From NCBI GenBank assembly GCA_963849695.1, contig CAWKIT010000040.1:7401-71400 (forward strand): DNA of 64,000 bases, written 5' to 3'. Each line of letters opens with the position of its first letter. Position 1 is the stretch's first letter. Source of the stretch: DASSUW01 sp963849695 (GTDB lineage: Bacteria; Actinomycetota; Thermoleophilia; Solirubrobacterales; Solirubrobacteraceae). The position numbers and the translations under genes are program-made. The notes beneath the pieces were generated by a model. It did no database searches and was not told the origin of the DNA. It saw only the letters and a program-made list of their open reading frames with translations. Below are positions 8,340 to 16,850 of the stretch, in pieces.

Positions 8340-9303
8340 ATGCCAGCCGCCGCGGCTCCCAACCCCGCCGACTGTCGAGTTCGTCAGTCGAGGGCCGACA
8401 AACTCGACACTCGGTCCGATCGGCGCGTCGCGGAGCTCGCCGCGGACGCCTGGGGCGTCCTCTCGCTCGATGAGCTGCGCGCCTGTGGGCTGACTCGCGA
8501 CGGCGTCATGGTGCGCGTACGCAACGGCTGGCTCCACCCCCTTCACCGCGGTGTCTACGCCGTGGGGCACCCCAACGTCCCACTCAAAGGGCCGCTTCCT
8601 CGCCGCGATCAAGGCCTGCGGCCCCACAGCCGTGCTCAGCCACTTCTCGGCCGCCGTCCTCTACGCACTTCTCCGCTGGGACGACCGCTACCCCGAGATC
8701 ACGGTCCCCGGGACGGCCACGAAGGCCCACCGGGGCATCTGTGTCCACCGCTCCTCAATGCTCGATTCTCGAGACATCACGCGCCACTACGGCATCCCGA
8801 TAACCACCCCGGCCCGGACCCTCATCGACCTCGCCGCTTCCTTCGAGTACCGAGCGCTACGACGCACGGTCCGCCAGGCACAGACCCGCCTCACCAACGT
8901 CCCGCAGATCCTGAACGCCCTCGACCGCCTCGGTCCTCGCCGGGGCACCGCCAACCTCACGAAGATCCTGGCCACCGGCCCCGCCCCGACCCGCAGCGAG
9001 CTCGAGGACACAGTCCTCGACCTGATCCTCGCCGGCGGCTTGCAGCATCCCGAGGTCAACCGGCCACTCACGATCAGCGGCCGCCGCGTCATCCCCGACT
9101 TCCGGTGGCCGACCCAGCGGCTGGTCATCGAGGCCGACGGCGCCGAATGGCACGACAACCCCATCGCCCGCGAGGACGACGCCGAGCGCCAGGCCATCCT
9201 CGAGGCGCACGGCGAGCGCGTCCTCCGCGTCACGTGGCAGCAGGCGATCACCCGCCGGCCCGAGACGCTGAAGCGCATCCGCGCCGCCGGAGCGCCCGCC
9301 TGA
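8340..9303 (+). pseudogene. AbiEi-like antitoxin N-domain plus DUF559 nuclease-like domain, frameshifted
   Basis: The upstream frame encodes a winged-helix start (VAELAADAWGVLSLDELRAC, LHRGVYAVGHPNVPLKG). The next frame continues it (GRFLAAIKACGPTAVLSHFS), so one extra base lies in the GGGCC at 8589-8593. The first half resembles the AbiEi_1/AbiEi_4-type regulatory region. The C-terminal part (VIPDFRWPTQRLVIEADGAE, then RVLRVTWQQ) is DUF559, a Vsr/PD-(D/E)XK-like fold. This family is multicopy in Solirubrobacterales and usually has no toxin partner; none is adjacent here. An internal start at 8551 would miss the winged helix. The true start is uncertain because an inverted repeat lies at 8373-8409. 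Confidence 0.75.
8373..8409. repeat. Imperfect 13-bp inverted repeat
   Basis: TGTCGAGTTCGTC and GACAAACTCGACA are reverse complements with one mismatch and an 11-base spacer. It may be an operator or leader hairpin for the DUF559 gene. The string TCGAGTTCGTCAGT recurs at about 38344. Confidence 0.4.
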
Positions 9304-9407
9304 CGGGTGAGACCTGGCCGTCCGGTTGGCAGAGCAGGCCCGCGAAGCCCGTTGATTCCTGCGGTCAGGCCGCATACCCGCGGCGAATATCCAAGGAAGG
9401 AGAGGCC

Positions 9408-9753
9408 ATGCGACTCAGGGTCTCAGCGCTGCCCGGCGCCGTCCTCGTGGCGCTCGTACTTGCCGTTCCAGCTCAGGCATTCGATTGCACGGTTGCGAAG
9501 AAGCCCCCGCGCGCAGGCGCCGTGGGCGTGGTCGACATCAACACCGGCGAGTTCACTCCCACGAAGAACAACCCGGGCACCGAGGAGAAGCCGCACGGCG
9601 GCTTCGTCGTGCTCACCGACGGTGCAGACCGTCAACACGTCGACGTTCCTGCACGCGCCGCAGGGCGTCATGCCTCCTGTCCGCGAGGGCGGGTCCCAGG
9701 CGAACTGCGACGGCAAGGGGCTCGACTCGATCGAGCTCTGCCTCGGCGGCTAG
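9408..9753 (+). pseudogene. Small secreted protein of unknown function, frameshifted
   Basis: An AAGGAAGGAGAGG ribosome site precedes ATG 9408. The product has a signal peptide ending around PAQAF (residues 1-24), then CTVAKKPPRAGAVGVVDINT. At about 9621-9623 the sensible frame changes: GGFVVLTDG continues as QTVNTSTFLHAPQGVMPPVR and ends with KGLDSIELCLGG. One extra base in GGTGCAG explains it. Restored length is about 114 residues with three cysteines. I do not recognise the family. It may be a live gene carrying a sequence error. Confidence 0.65.
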
Positions 9754-9775
9754 CCGCTCGAAATCGCGCCGCGAC

Positions 9776-9807
9776 CCGGGCGCGTAGGCCACGGCCTGCG
9801 CGCCCGG
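9776..9807 (+). terminator. 14-bp hairpin
   Basis: CCGGGCGCGTAGGC pairs with GCCTGCGCGCCCGG with one G-U pair and a four-base loop. It lies between the small secreted gene and efp. Confidence 0.55.
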
Positions 9808-9887
9808 CTCGCTCCTAAACGCAGCAGCCCGGGCCCGGTGCCGGCGACCGCGGACCCTCCTCCGCGGCGGCTATCGTTGCCCCCGCG

Positions 9888-10448
9888 ATGATCTCCACGA
9901 ATCAGTTCAAGAACGGGAACCACATCGAGGTGGAGGGCACCGTCTTCAAGATCCTCGAGTTCCAGCACGTCAAGCCCGGCAAGGGCGGGGCGTTCGTGCG
10001 GACGAAGCTGCGCCGGACGAGCGACGGCGCCGTGATCGACCGCACGTTCCGGGCCGGCGAGAAGTTCCGGCCGGTGCGGACCGAGGCGCGCAAGATGCAG
10101 TTCCTGTACGCCGACGGCACCGACGCCCACTTCATGGACGAATCGAGCTACGAGCAGCTCGCGATCCCCGAGGCGTCCATGCAGGACACGCTGAAGTGGG
10201 TCAAGCCGAACGAGAGCGTCGACCTGCTGTTCATCGACGACCAGCCGTCGGACCTCCAGCTGTCCGCCTCCGTGGAGCTCGAGGTCACCCAGACCGATCC
10301 CGGCGTGAAGGGCGACACGGCGTCCGGCGGCGGCAACAAGCCGGCCACGCTGGAGACCGGCGTGACCGTGAACGTGCCGCTGTTCGTCAACATCGGCGAC
10401 CGGATCAAGGTCGACACGCGCTCCGGCTCGTACATGTCGCGTGCGTAG
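9888..10448 (+). CDS. efp: Translation elongation factor P
   Basis: A 186-residue three-domain EF-P that relieves ribosome stalling at polyproline. The N-terminal KOW-like domain has the loop HVKPGKGGAF, where the Lys in KPGKGG contacts the peptidyl-transferase centre and may be modified. The C-terminal OB domain ends with GDRIKVDTRSGSYMSRA. Its last eight bases overlap the GTG of nusB. The efp-nusB order is widely conserved. A TATCGT box lies 10 bases before the ATG. Many proteins in this window are proline-rich, so EF-P demand is plausible. Confidence 0.96.
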   Translation: MISTNQFKNGNHIEVEGTVFKILEFQHVKPGKGGAFVRTKLRRTSDGAVIDRTFRAGEKFRPVRTEARKMQFLYADGTDAHFMDESSYEQLAIPEASMQDTLKWVKPNESVDLLFIDDQPSDLQLSASVELEVTQTDPGVKGDTASGGGNKPATLETGVTVNVPLFVNIGDRIKVDTRSGSYMSRA

Positions 10449-10857
10449 GTCCGAGCAACGTCGCGCGGCGGTCTTCGCCCTCTACCAGCACGACCTCACG
10501 GGCCGGGCGCTCGACGACGTGTTCGAGAGCACCGACGGCCACTTCACCAAAGCGCTCGCCCACGCGACCGCGGACAACGCGCCCGAGCTCGACGAGCACA
10601 TCGCCCGCAACGCCAAGGGCTGGACCCTCGACCGCATCGCCCCGCTCGAAAAAGCCATCCTCCGCACCGCCTTGCTCGAGATGCTCCACCCCGAGCTCGT
10701 CGAGGCCGACCATCCGATCCCGGCCGAGGGCGCGATCGACGAGGCGGTCGAGACCACCAAGGCCTTCTGCGGCGCCGACGCTCCCGGCTTCGTCAACGGC
10801 ATCCTCGGCGCGGTCCTCCGCGAGGTGCGCCAGAATGGCGGCGCGCATGCCGCCTGA
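10441..10857 (+). CDS. nusB: Transcription antitermination factor NusB
   Basis: A 138-residue all-helical RNA-binding protein that joins NusE at boxA in rRNA leaders. Family features are the N-terminal RRAAVFALYQHDLTG, IAPLEKAILRTALLEM in the middle, and IDEAVETTKAFCGADAPGFV with FVNGILGAV near the end. The GTG start overlaps efp by eight bases. The tail overlaps xseB. Confidence 0.94.
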   Translation: MRRSEQRRAAVFALYQHDLTGRALDDVFESTDGHFTKALAHATADNAPELDEHIARNAKGWTLDRIAPLEKAILRTALLEMLHPELVEADHPIPAEGAIDEAVETTKAFCGADAPGFVNGILGAVLREVRQNGGAHAA

Positions 10858-11047
10858 AGCCCTCGAAAAGATCGTGGAGCGCCTCGAGCGCACGGCCGCC
10901 GAGCTGCGCACCGGTGACCTGGACCCCGAACGCGCCGCGAGGCTGGTCGACGAGTGCGCCCGCCTGGCCACCGAGGCGGGCGCGGAGCTGGACCGCGAGG
11001 TGCGCGCGGCCGATGCCCCGGCCGGCCAGCTCGCGCTCCCGCAGTGA
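10835..11047 (+). CDS. xseB: Exodeoxyribonuclease VII small subunit
   Basis: A 70-residue helical protein (ALEKIVERLERTAAELRTGD, LDPERAARLVDECARLATEA) matching the XseB helical hairpin. XseB binds XseA to degrade single-stranded DNA. ATG 10835 has GAGGTG 8 bases upstream; ATG 10847 is an alternative. It overlaps nusB by 23 bases and ispA by GTGA. xseA is not in the window, which is unusual because the two are often adjacent. Confidence 0.75.
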   Translation: MAARMPPEALEKIVERLERTAAELRTGDLDPERAARLVDECARLATEAGAELDREVRAADAPAGQLALPQ

Positions 11048-11964
11048 GCGGGGCGAAGCCGAGCAGTCACGGCGGGCCGGATGCCCGCGCAGGCAACTAC
11101 CCCGAGCACCTGCGCACACAGGTCGAGGACTACCTGGAGCAGCTGCACTTCTCCGAGGAGGCCGCCACCGGCGGGCTCGAGGAGGCGATGCGCTACAGCC
11201 TGCTCGCGGGCGGCAAGCGGATCCGGCCGGTCCTGGCGCTCGCCACCGCTGAGGCCCTTGACCGAGATCCGGCCGACCTGCTGCCGCTGGCGGCCGCGCT
11301 CGAGCTGATCCACACCTACAGCCTCATCCACGACGACCTGCCGGCGATGGACGACGACGAGCTCCGCCGCGGCCGCCCCACCTGCCACGTCAAGTACGGC
11401 GAGGACATCGCGATCCTCGCCGGCGACGGCCTCTACGCCGAGGCCTTCCGTCACCTGCTCTCCCACCAGCAGGCCGAGCCGAAGCGGCTCCTCGCCGCTG
11501 CCGCCGAGCTCGCCACCGCCACCGGCGTCAACGGGATGGTCGGCGGCCAGTACATCGACGTGCGCGGACTGGTGCCGCACGGGGACGTCGGCCTGCGCCG
11601 CCTGCACGAGCTCAAGACCGGGCGGCTGATCGCGGCGTCGGTCGAGTGCGTCCTTCTCCTAACAGCCGACAAGGAGGCAGCTACTAGACTGCCTGGCTTC
11701 CGTGCCTTCGCGGCCGAGCTAGGGGTCCTCTTCCAGATCGTCGACGACATCCTCGACGTGACGGGTACCGAGGATGCCCTCGGGAAGCCACAGGGCAGCG
11801 ACGAGCGCCATGGAAAGCTGACCTACGTGAGCCAATACGGTGTCGACGGGGCGCGCACGATGGCGGCCGACTCGCATCGCAACGCCCTCCGGGCCTTGCA
11901 GGAGGCGGGCGGCGCGGCGGAGCTAGAGCACATAACGGACTTCATCTACACCCGCTCCTCATGA
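11044..11964 (+). CDS. ispA: Polyprenyl (farnesyl/geranylgeranyl) diphosphate synthase
   Basis: A 306-residue trans-prenyltransferase. The first aspartate-rich motif is LIHDDLPAMDDDELRRGRPT (near residue 95) and the second is FQIVDDILDVTG (near residue 230). LLAGGKRIRPVL is the substrate-binding Lys/Arg block. Two small residues before the first DD favour C15 or C20 product, but length specificity cannot be set from this alone. GTG 11044 overlaps the xseB stop (GTGA); an upstream extension would run through xseB. It overlaps dxs by ATGA, so precursor supply and chain elongation are co-transcribed. Confidence 0.92.
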   Translation: MSGAKPSSHGGPDARAGNYPEHLRTQVEDYLEQLHFSEEAATGGLEEAMRYSLLAGGKRIRPVLALATAEALDRDPADLLPLAAALELIHTYSLIHDDLPAMDDDELRRGRPTCHVKYGEDIAILAGDGLYAEAFRHLLSHQQAEPKRLLAAAAELATATGVNGMVGGQYIDVRGLVPHGDVGLRRLHELKTGRLIAASVECVLLLTADKEAATRLPGFRAFAAELGVLFQIVDDILDVTGTEDALGKPQGSDERHGKLTYVSQYGVDGARTMAADSHRNALRALQEAGGAAELEHITDFIYTRSS

Positions 11965-13883
11965 CCAAGCTGCTCGACCGCATCGACCGCCCCCGCGACC
12001 TGCACGACCTCTCCGAGGACGAGCTACAGCAGGTCGCGCAGGAGGTGCGGGAGCTGCTGATCGACACCGTCGGCGAGATCGGCGGGCACTTCGGCGCCAA
12101 CCTCGGCACCTGCGAGATCGCGGTCGCCGTGCACAGCCTCCTCGACTCCCCGCGCGACAAGATCGTGTGGGACGTCGGCCACCAGGCCTACCCGCACAAG
12201 GTCCTCACCGGCCGCCGCGACCAGCTGCAGACGATCCGCAAGTACGGCGGCCTGGCCCCGTTCTGCTCGATCGCCGAGTCCGAGCACGACATCATGGGCG
12301 CCGGCCACGCGTCGACCGCGATCGGCTACGCGGTCGGCATCAAGGAGGCGATGCGCCACGGCTCCGGCGAGGACGGCAAGGTCGTCGCGGTCGTCGGCGA
12401 CGGCGCGATGACCGGCGGCGTCGCCTTCGAGGCGGTCCATCAGGCCGGCGGCCTCGGCACCCCGGTGGTCGTGATCCTCAACGACAACGGGATGTCGATC
12501 GCGCCCAACGTCGGCGCGCTGAGCCGCTACTTCAACCGCGTCCGGCTCGAGCCCAAGTTCTGGCGCGCGCGCGAGGGCGTGGAGGAGAAGCTCACGCGCC
12601 TCCCGGCCGGTATCGGCGCGCGCTTCGAGCGCCTCGGCCCGCAGGTCAAGGAGTCGGTCAGGGCGCTGTGGCAGCCCGGAGTGTGGTGGGAGGAGCTCGA
12701 CTGGGCGTACATGGGCGTGATCGACGGCCACGACGTGCGCGCCGTCCGCACCTCCCTGCGCGCCGCGTTCGAGGCCGAGCGGCCGGTCGTGGTCCACGTC
12801 GCCACGGTCAAGGGCAAGGGCTTCGCGCCCGCCGAGGAGGGCGGCCTCGAGGGCATGGAGAAGTGGCACGCCGCCAAGCCGAACTCGATCGCCGACGGCC
12901 GTCCCGCGGCGCCGTCGAAGAAGAAGAGCGTCGCGCCGCCGCAGTACACGCAGGTGTTCGGCGAGGCGATCGTGCGCGAGTGCGAGCGCGACGAGCGGGT
13001 GGTCGGCATCACCGCCGCCATGAACTCCGGCACCGGGCTGTCGATCCTGCAGAAGGCGATGCCGGACCGCTACTTCGACATCGGCATCGCCGAGCAGCAG
13101 GCGATCCTCTTCGCCGCGGGCCTGGCCCTGCAGGGAATGCGGCCCGTGGCCGCCATCTACAGCACCTTCCTGCAGCGCGCGTTCGACCAGATCGTCCACG
13201 ACGTCTGCCTCCAGAAGCTCAACGTCACCTTCTGCATGGACCGCGCCGGCCTGGTCGGCGACGACGGCCCGACCCACCACGGCGCCTTCGACATCGCCTA
13301 CCTGCGGCCGCTGCCCAACATCACGCTGATGGCGCCGCGCGACGAGGCCATGCTCGTGCACATGCTGCACACCGCGCTGCAGGTCGACGGGCCGGCCGCG
13401 ATCCGCTACCCGCGCGGAGAGGGGGTCGGGGTGGCGATCCCGGCCGAGCCGACGGTGCTCGAGGTCGGCACCGGCGAGATCCTGCGCGAGGGGGAGCGCG
13501 TGGCCGTCGTGGGCTACGGGACCGGGGTCGGCAAGGCGCTCGGCGCGGCCGATCTGCTGGCCGAGCACGGGCTCGACGTCACCGTCGCCGACGCCCGCTT
13601 CGCCAAGCCGCTCGACGCCGGCCTGCTGGCCCAGCTCGCCGCCGAGCACGACCTGCTCGTCACCATCGAGGAGGGCGTGCTGATGGGCGGCTTCGGCAGC
13701 GCGGTGTGGGAGTCGCTGTCCGAGGGCGGTGCCGCGCCGCGCATGCTCCGCGTCGGGCTCCCGGACCGCTACGTCACGCACGGCGCGCCGAAGCTCCTGC
13801 ACGAGGAGGTCGGCTTCACGGCCGAGCGGATCGCCGAGCGGATCGAGGCAGCGGTGCTCGACCCACGCGGCTCGCTGGTCTGA
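11961..13883 (+). CDS. dxs: 1-deoxy-D-xylulose-5-phosphate synthase
   Basis: A 640-residue thiamine-diphosphate enzyme that condenses pyruvate and glyceraldehyde 3-phosphate, the entry step of the MEP isoprenoid pathway. Visible blocks are DVGHQAYPHKVLTGR, GDGAMTGGVAFEAVHQAGG with NDNGMSI (ThDP/Mg site), the catalytic Glu in FDIGIAEQQAILFAAGLA, DRAGLVGDDGPTHHG and PDRYVTHG. Normal length and no frame break. It is the last gene of efp-nusB-xseB-ispA-dxs. Confidence 0.96.
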   Translation: MTKLLDRIDRPRDLHDLSEDELQQVAQEVRELLIDTVGEIGGHFGANLGTCEIAVAVHSLLDSPRDKIVWDVGHQAYPHKVLTGRRDQLQTIRKYGGLAPFCSIAESEHDIMGAGHASTAIGYAVGIKEAMRHGSGEDGKVVAVVGDGAMTGGVAFEAVHQAGGLGTPVVVILNDNGMSIAPNVGALSRYFNRVRLEPKFWRAREGVEEKLTRLPAGIGARFERLGPQVKESVRALWQPGVWWEELDWAYMGVIDGHDVRAVRTSLRAAFEAERPVVVHVATVKGKGFAPAEEGGLEGMEKWHAAKPNSIADGRPAAPSKKKSVAPPQYTQVFGEAIVRECERDERVVGITAAMNSGTGLSILQKAMPDRYFDIGIAEQQAILFAAGLALQGMRPVAAIYSTFLQRAFDQIVHDVCLQKLNVTFCMDRAGLVGDDGPTHHGAFDIAYLRPLPNITLMAPRDEAMLVHMLHTALQVDGPAAIRYPRGEGVGVAIPAEPTVLEVGTGEILREGERVAVVGYGTGVGKALGAADLLAEHGLDVTVADARFAKPLDAGLLAQLAAEHDLLVTIEEGVLMGGFGSAVWESLSEGGAAPRMLRVGLPDRYVTHGAPKLLHEEVGFTAERIAERIEAAVLDPRGSLV

Positions 13884-13956
13884 CCTTTCGTCCATAGACG
13901 CCAGTCGCTGCCGCGGATACGGTCGCGCGAAACGACGGCGGGGTGAGGAGCAGGAT

Positions 13957-14520
13957 ATGAGGAAGGGATTCTTCGCGCTCGGCACGCTGGTCGCGCTGCT
14001 GGCCATGGCGCTGCCGGCACAGGCCACGGTGATCGACCACGAGCACTACACGGACTCGGGCACCGATGAGTTCACCGAGTGCGGGTTCGACATTCGCGTG
14101 GATTTCACCGCCAGCGGCAACCTCCGCACTCGTGCCGGCAAGCACGACCTCGACACCGCGTTCTTCGGGCTCGACAACTATGAGTTCACGGCGAAGTGGA
14201 CGAACACGGCCAACGGTCGGTTCTTCACGGTCTGGGGCAACGGCGTCTTCCGGGACGTCAAGGCCACGCACGTCGAGGGCTCGATCTTCCGGTTCACGAC
14301 GGTCGATTCCGGCCGGTCATTCAACGTCGTGGACGCGAGCGGGCGAGTGGTCTTGCGGGATCGCGGCTCGGTCCGGGAGACCTACCTGTTCGACACCGAG
14401 GGCGACGACGTTCCGGGCGGCATCTTCCTCGAGCAGCTCTCGCTGCGGCTGTCCGGGCCGCACCCCAGCTTCGTGTCCCCCGAGGAGTTCTGCGCGGCGA
14501 TCACGCCTCTGCTCAGCTGA
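13957..14520 (+). CDS. Secreted protein of unknown function
   Basis: A 187-residue protein with a signal peptide (LGTLVALLAMALPAQA, cleavage near residue 22) and a beta-rich mature part, EHYTDSGTDEFTECGFDIRV and similar. Two cysteines (in TECGF and EEFCAA) could form a disulfide. No family recognised; similar small secreted proteins are multicopy in Solirubrobacterales. A GAGGAGCAGGAT ribosome site precedes the ATG. Its 3' end overlaps the convergent downstream gene by eight bases. Confidence 0.65.
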   Translation: MRKGFFALGTLVALLAMALPAQATVIDHEHYTDSGTDEFTECGFDIRVDFTASGNLRTRAGKHDLDTAFFGLDNYEFTAKWTNTANGRFFTVWGNGVFRDVKATHVEGSIFRFTTVDSGRSFNVVDASGRVVLRDRGSVRETYLFDTEGDDVPGGIFLEQLSLRLSGPHPSFVSPEEFCAAITPLLS

Positions 14521-15253
14521 GCAGCTCGCTGGCGTACGCGCGCCAATCGGTCGCCCCGGGTTCGTGGAGCCGCACGATCAGCTCCCGGATCCGGGGCGTC
14601 ATGGCGATCAGGTAGCGCGCCGGCTCGGCGATCGAGTAGGCGTGGGGCGTTCCCGCGGGAACGCCCACCGCGTCGCCGGGGCCGGCCCGCACCTCCTCGT
14701 CGCCGACCTGCACGACCAGGACGCCTTGCAGTACCAGCCACGCCTCGTCGTCCTCGTGGTGCACGTGCAGCGGGGCGACGGGCCCGGGCTCGCCGGTCCA
14801 GTCCTCGATCACGAGCTCGTCGGCGTCGATCAGCGCGGCGATCCGGTAGCGCGGCGTCACGCCGCCCCAGCCGCGGCGGTTGCGCTCCCGCCGCTGCTCG
14901 GCCTGCGCGCCGAGCCGCTCCCAGCCGCGATGCTCGATCGTGACCGCGGTGCCGCCGGTATGCGGCGCGAACGTGACCTCGACCTCGGTGGCGTCGCTGC
15001 GGTCGAAGCGCAGGTGCCACAGGTAGACGAGCCGGTGCGGCGGCTCCCAGGCGAGCACCTCGCCCCAGTCGTGCTCGAAGCCCTCCGGCGTGCGCTCGAA
15101 GATGCGGCCGCCCGGCTCGAAGATCACGCTCAGCCCCGGCTCGCCGGACACCGAGTGCCCGTGTGGCCACCAGCGACTCGTCTGCTCCGCCCACAGGGCG
15201 AACGCCCGCTCGGGCGCGCACGCCACCGTGAACTCGATCCGCAGCGGGTCCAT
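14513..15253 (-). CDS. SRPBCC (AHSA1-like) and cupin fusion protein
   Basis: A 246-residue two-domain protein. Residues 1-150 are an AHSA1-type START/SRPBCC fold (RIEFTVACAPERAFALWAEQ, WHLRFDRSDATEVEVTF). Residues 155-225 form a cupin (PLHVHHEDDEAWLVLQGVLV, GPGDAVGVPAGTPHAY) with the His-His-Glu-His metal motif. The two domains may bind and sense or process a small hydrophobic molecule. ATG 15253 overlaps the ArsR stop (ATGA), so regulator and effector are one operon, a common arrangement for AHSA1 proteins. Confidence 0.8.
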   Translation of the reverse strand: MDPLRIEFTVACAPERAFALWAEQTSRWWPHGHSVSGEPGLSVIFEPGGRIFERTPEGFEHDWGEVLAWEPPHRLVYLWHLRFDRSDATEVEVTFAPHTGGTAVTIEHRGWERLGAQAEQRRERNRRGWGGVTPRYRIAALIDADELVIEDWTGEPGPVAPLHVHHEDDEAWLVLQGVLVVQVGDEEVRAGPGDAVGVPAGTPHAYSIAEPARYLIAMTPRIRELIVRLHEPGATDWRAYASELLS

Positions 15254-15546
15254 CAGTTGTCGGCGAGAAGCTTGAAGCGGGCCGCGGCGTCGCCCCACAC
15301 CTGCTCGAGGTAGGCGCGCACGGCCTCGATCCCCTCGTCATGCAGCCGGTACAGGCGCCGCGTGCCTTCCGGGCGGTCGATCACGAGGCCGGCTTCCTTC
15401 AGCAGCCGCAGGTGGCGCGACACCGCGGGACGGCTGATGGGCAGCTCGTCGGCGAGCTCGCGCACGGAGCGGTCGCCGGACCGGAGCAGCTCGACGATCG
15501 CCCGGCGATGCGGGTCGCCGAGCGCGTCGAAGGGGTCGCCGGGCAG
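15253..15546 (-). CDS. ArsR-family winged-helix repressor (start codon unclear)
   Basis: The winged helix is clear: DPFDALGDPHRRAIVELLRS, SVRELADELPISRPAVSRHL, RLLKEAGLV. No metal-binding CxC motif is present, so it is of the AHSA1-linked ArsR type. The GTG at 15465 would cut off half the fold. Upstream in frame to the TAA at about 15585 there is no ATG, GTG or TTG. CTG 15546 or ATC 15561 (6 bases after a TACCTT box) are the only candidates, unless a base error hides the start. It ends in ATGA with the SRPBCC-cupin gene. Confidence 0.75.
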   Translation of the reverse strand: MPGDPFDALGDPHRRAIVELLRSGDRSVRELADELPISRPAVSRHLRLLKEAGLVIDRPEGTRRLYRLHDEGIEAVRAYLEQVWGDAAARFKLLADN

Positions 15547-15570
15547 CGCCTGGAGCGAGATTGCCGAAAG

Positions 15571-15586
15571 GTAGCAGAATTGTTAC
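15571..15586. promoter_or_regulatory. Putative ArsR operator in divergent promoter
   Basis: GTAGCAGAATTGTTAC has dyad symmetry GTAxCA-N4-TGxTAC. It lies between the divergent arsR-type gene and the SRPBCC gene at 15599 and overlaps a TACGGT -10 candidate (15584-15589). A bound repressor would silence both directions. Confidence 0.5.
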
Positions 15587-15598
15587 GGTTCTCCGACG

Positions 15599-16018
15599 AT
15601 GAAGTTCTACGAGGTCAACGAGACGATCAACGCCGATGCCGACCGCGTGTGGGAGGTCCTGAAGGAGGTCGGTGCCTACGCGGACTGGGACTCGGGCGTC
15701 GAGAAGGTCGAAGGGCGGCTGGCGCAGGGCGAGAAGCTCAAGGTCTACTCGGAGCTCAATCCCGGTCGCGGCTATCCGGTGAAGGTCACCGAGGTCACGC
15801 CGGGTCGGGGCATGACCTGGCTCGGCGGGATGCCGCTCGGGCTGTTCAAGGGCGTCCGCACCTACCGCCTCGCGCCCGCCGGCGACGGGGCGACGAAGTT
15901 CACGATGCGCGAGGAGTTCACCGGCCCGCTCCTGCCCCTGATCTGGCGCTCGATGCCGGACTTCCAGCCGTCGTTCGAGAAGTTCGCGGGCGGGCTGAAG
16001 GCGCGCGCGGAGGGCTAG
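15599..16018 (+). CDS. SRPBCC family (polyketide cyclase/dehydrase-like) protein
   Basis: A 139-residue single-domain START/Bet v1-like protein (KFYEVNETINADADRVWEVL, GMTWLGGMPLGLFKGVRTYR). Such folds bind hydrophobic ligands, but the ligand is unknown. Divergent from the ArsR/SRPBCC-cupin operon with a shared operator, suggesting both SRPBCC proteins answer the same signal. The ATG is supported by family-like N-terminus; no strong ribosome site, and a TACGGT box 9 bases upstream suggests a leaderless or very short leader. Confidence 0.8.
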   Translation: MKFYEVNETINADADRVWEVLKEVGAYADWDSGVEKVEGRLAQGEKLKVYSELNPGRGYPVKVTEVTPGRGMTWLGGMPLGLFKGVRTYRLAPAGDGATKFTMREEFTGPLLPLIWRSMPDFQPSFEKFAGGLKARAEG

Positions 16019-16073
16019 CGCCCGCGCACGCGCATCACGGCAACCGCCTCGCTGCCGTTACCGTGTTGCCGCC

Positions 16074-16850
16074 GTGGCCCGGGTCCGCCTCGACAGCCTG
16101 CTCACGGAGCGCGGACTCTTCGCGTCCCGTACGCGTGCGGCCGCGGCGGTCCTGGCCGGGCAGGTGCACGTCGGGGCGGGGCGCGCGCGGGCGGCCAAGC
16201 CGGGGCAGCTGGTGCCTGCCGACGTCGAGGTCTCGGTAGAGGAAGGCCTGCCGTATGTGTCACGCGGGGGCGTGAAGCTCGCCAACGCTCTGGACGCGCT
16301 GGGGATCGAGGTCGGGGGGCGGCGGGCGCTCGACGTGGGCGCCTCCACGGGCGGGTTCACGGACTGCCTGCTGCAGCGGGGAGCCGCTCACGTGGCGGCG
16401 GTGGACGTGGCCTACGGGGAGCTGGACTGGCGGCTGCGGAGCGACGAGCGGGTGACGGCGGTGGAGCGTGTGAACGCGCGCGCCCTCGAGCCGGGCATGC
16501 TGCCGTACGCGCCCGACCTGATCGTGATCGACGTCTCCTTCATCTCCCTCACCAAGGTCCTGCCCGCCGTGCTGGCGTGCGCCACCTCACGGTACGACTG
16601 CCTCGCCATGGTCAAGCCGCAGTTCGAGCTCGGCCGCGGGCGGGTCGGGAAGGGTGGGGTGGTGCACGACCCGGCGCTGCGGCGCGAGGCGATCGCCTCG
16701 GTGGCGGCATGCGGACGGGAGCTTGGCGCGGCCGTTGTGGGCTACGCCCCTTCGGGGCTTCCCGGCCCGGCCGGCAATCGCGAGACGTTCGTGTGGCTGG
16801 CCGAGGCGGGCCGCAGCGGGTCCGGCTCCCTGGACGAGGTCGACGTATGA
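16074..16850 (+). CDS. tlyA: TlyA family rRNA 2'-O-methyltransferase / hemolysin
   Basis: A 258-residue protein with an N-terminal S4 RNA-binding domain (VRLDSLLTERGLFASRTRAA) and an FtsJ-type Rossmann methyltransferase (ALDVGASTGGFTDCLLQRGA). The catalytic K-D-K-E set fits VKLAN, IVIDVSFISL, AMVKPQFE and NRETFVWL. In mycobacteria TlyA methylates 16S C1409 and 23S C1920 and affects capreomycin susceptibility. It overlaps nadK by ATGA, the same pairing seen in many Gram-positives (tlyA-nadK-recN). Confidence 0.93.
   Translation: MARVRLDSLLTERGLFASRTRAAAAVLAGQVHVGAGRARAAKPGQLVPADVEVSVEEGLPYVSRGGVKLANALDALGIEVGGRRALDVGASTGGFTDCLLQRGAAHVAAVDVAYGELDWRLRSDERVTAVERVNARALEPGMLPYAPDLIVIDVSFISLTKVLPAVLACATSRYDCLAMVKPQFELGRGRVGKGGVVHDPALRREAIASVAACGRELGAAVVGYAPSGLPGPAGNRETFVWLAEAGRSGSGSLDEVDV

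Noticed and set aside
8373..8409. Rho-independent terminator at the inverted repeat
   Set aside because: One mismatch, no T tract, and it lies upstream of a gene instead of after one; kept as a possible operator.
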